Shown: positions 63,596 through 64,000 of the stretch, one piece after another
Position numbering within the stretch: the first letter of the stretch is position 1
How the letters are laid out: the number at the start of each line of letters is the position of its first letter
Assembly (NCBI GenBank): GCA_022414725.1
Contig: CM039462.1
Coordinates: forward strand, 2,779,024-2,843,023
DNA: 64,000 bases
Source of the DNA: Microglena sp. YARC
Taxonomy: Eukaryota > Chlorophyta > Chlorophyceae > Chlamydomonadales > Chlamydomonadaceae
Direction of reading: 5' to 3'
Program-made: the position numbers and the translations under genes
The notes under the pieces: model-generated
Databases searched by the model: none
What the model was told of the DNA's origin: nothing
What the model saw: only the letters and a program-made list of their open reading frames with translations

Positions 63596-63800
63596 CTGGT
63601 AGCAGGTGAATGGGTTGGGACGTTTACAAAAGTTTGTTTTATATACCATATTTTTAATCATAAATATGATCTGGCAGCAGATGAATGGGGTGAACGTTTG
63701 AAAACAGTTTTCTTATTTTTCATTTCTGCCATATTTTTAAAAATAAATGTGATCAGGTGGCAGGTGAATGGGGTGGGACCTTTAAAAAAGTGTATTTTCT
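63596..63800 (-). repeat. Three tandem copies of the intron end before the exon
   Basis: About 85-bp units share cacctgctaccag / atctgctgccag / cacctgccacctg-type ends with ttcattc spacers and ttttaaaaatatgg. Two extra acceptor-like sites therefore lie upstream of the real one. Confidence 0.75.
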
Positions 63801-64000
63801 TTTGTTTTTTTGACAGGCCAAATTGTCGAGAATTCTCAGATTTCCAGGCCAAAATTCTCAACGAAGAACGAGTTCTCGCGGAAACGGTTTGTCCAGTTCA
63901 TCCCCTGAATTGCTTTAAGGGGCTTTCAGGGGGAGGGACGGGTTCAAAGGTCAGTCATACACTGAGGGGGCTTGATTGAAGGGGGCTGTGGGGAGTCTTT
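63801..64000. other. Right edge, intron of chorismate synthase
   Basis: aattgtcgagaattctcaga + tttccaggccaaaattctc looks like part of another word-type element (gaattctc repeated). It runs off the window. No chorismate synthase exon was recognised here. Confidence 0.35.

Overview
This is a repeat-saturated eukaryotic nuclear window, most likely from a green alga. The main evidence is an SBP (SQUAMOSA-promoter-binding protein) zinc-finger domain, a family known only from Viridiplantae, which can be rebuilt across four exons with exact family spacing. Introns are GT-AG with strong (t/c)gcag acceptors and can be many kb long. Short TTTAGGG/CCCTAAA-type motifs recur inside the sequence, as in plants and many chlorophytes. 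A chlamydomonadalean or similar chlorophyte with a large, simple-repeat-rich genome would fit, but the species cannot be fixed from this window.

Genes. (1) An SBP-family transcription factor on + spans about 1,143-19,586: exon 1 at 1,143-1,199, exon 2 at 7,994-8,106, exon 3 at 9,234-9,261, exon 4 at 12,685-12,801, exon 5 at 16,041-16,246 (or from 15,867), exon 6 at 16,922-19,586. All phases agree. (2) The 3' part of chorismate synthase on - has exons at 63,435-63,595 and 61,654-61,831 and runs off the right edge. (3) One exon of a glycerophosphodiester-phosphodiesterase-like protein lies on - at 53,885-53,991. (4) Several unidentified exon-like segments lie on - between 30.9 and 42.8 kb, one exon family on + at 52.4-53.0 kb, and a possible exon on + at 58.9-59.2 kb. 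Most other long open frames are artefacts of tandem repeats.

Mobile elements. There are many short non-autonomous DNA transposons with hAT hallmarks (TAGGG/CAGGG ends and 8-bp target-site duplications), some nested. There is also a MITE family with 40-50 bp inverted ends, a tRNA-derived SINE family, a truncated LINE with its 3' end, and at least two further retroelement 3'-end families whose tails grade into microsatellites.

Tandem repeats fill most of the rest: di- to pentanucleotide microsatellites and minisatellites of 20, 31, 34, 47, 50, 53, 77, 82, 90 and 93 bp. Many minisatellite units contain an exon end plus its splice site, so this genome seems to amplify short segments straddling exon-intron junctions. 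From about 43.96 to 51.43 kb the repeats carry dense random-looking indels, which looks like uncorrected long-read sequence.

The most interesting signal is a set of hAT-like elements that share one scaffold, while a short palindromic 'word' (TAGCG, TATTCCG or TATTACG) is replaced in concert at about five homologous positions.
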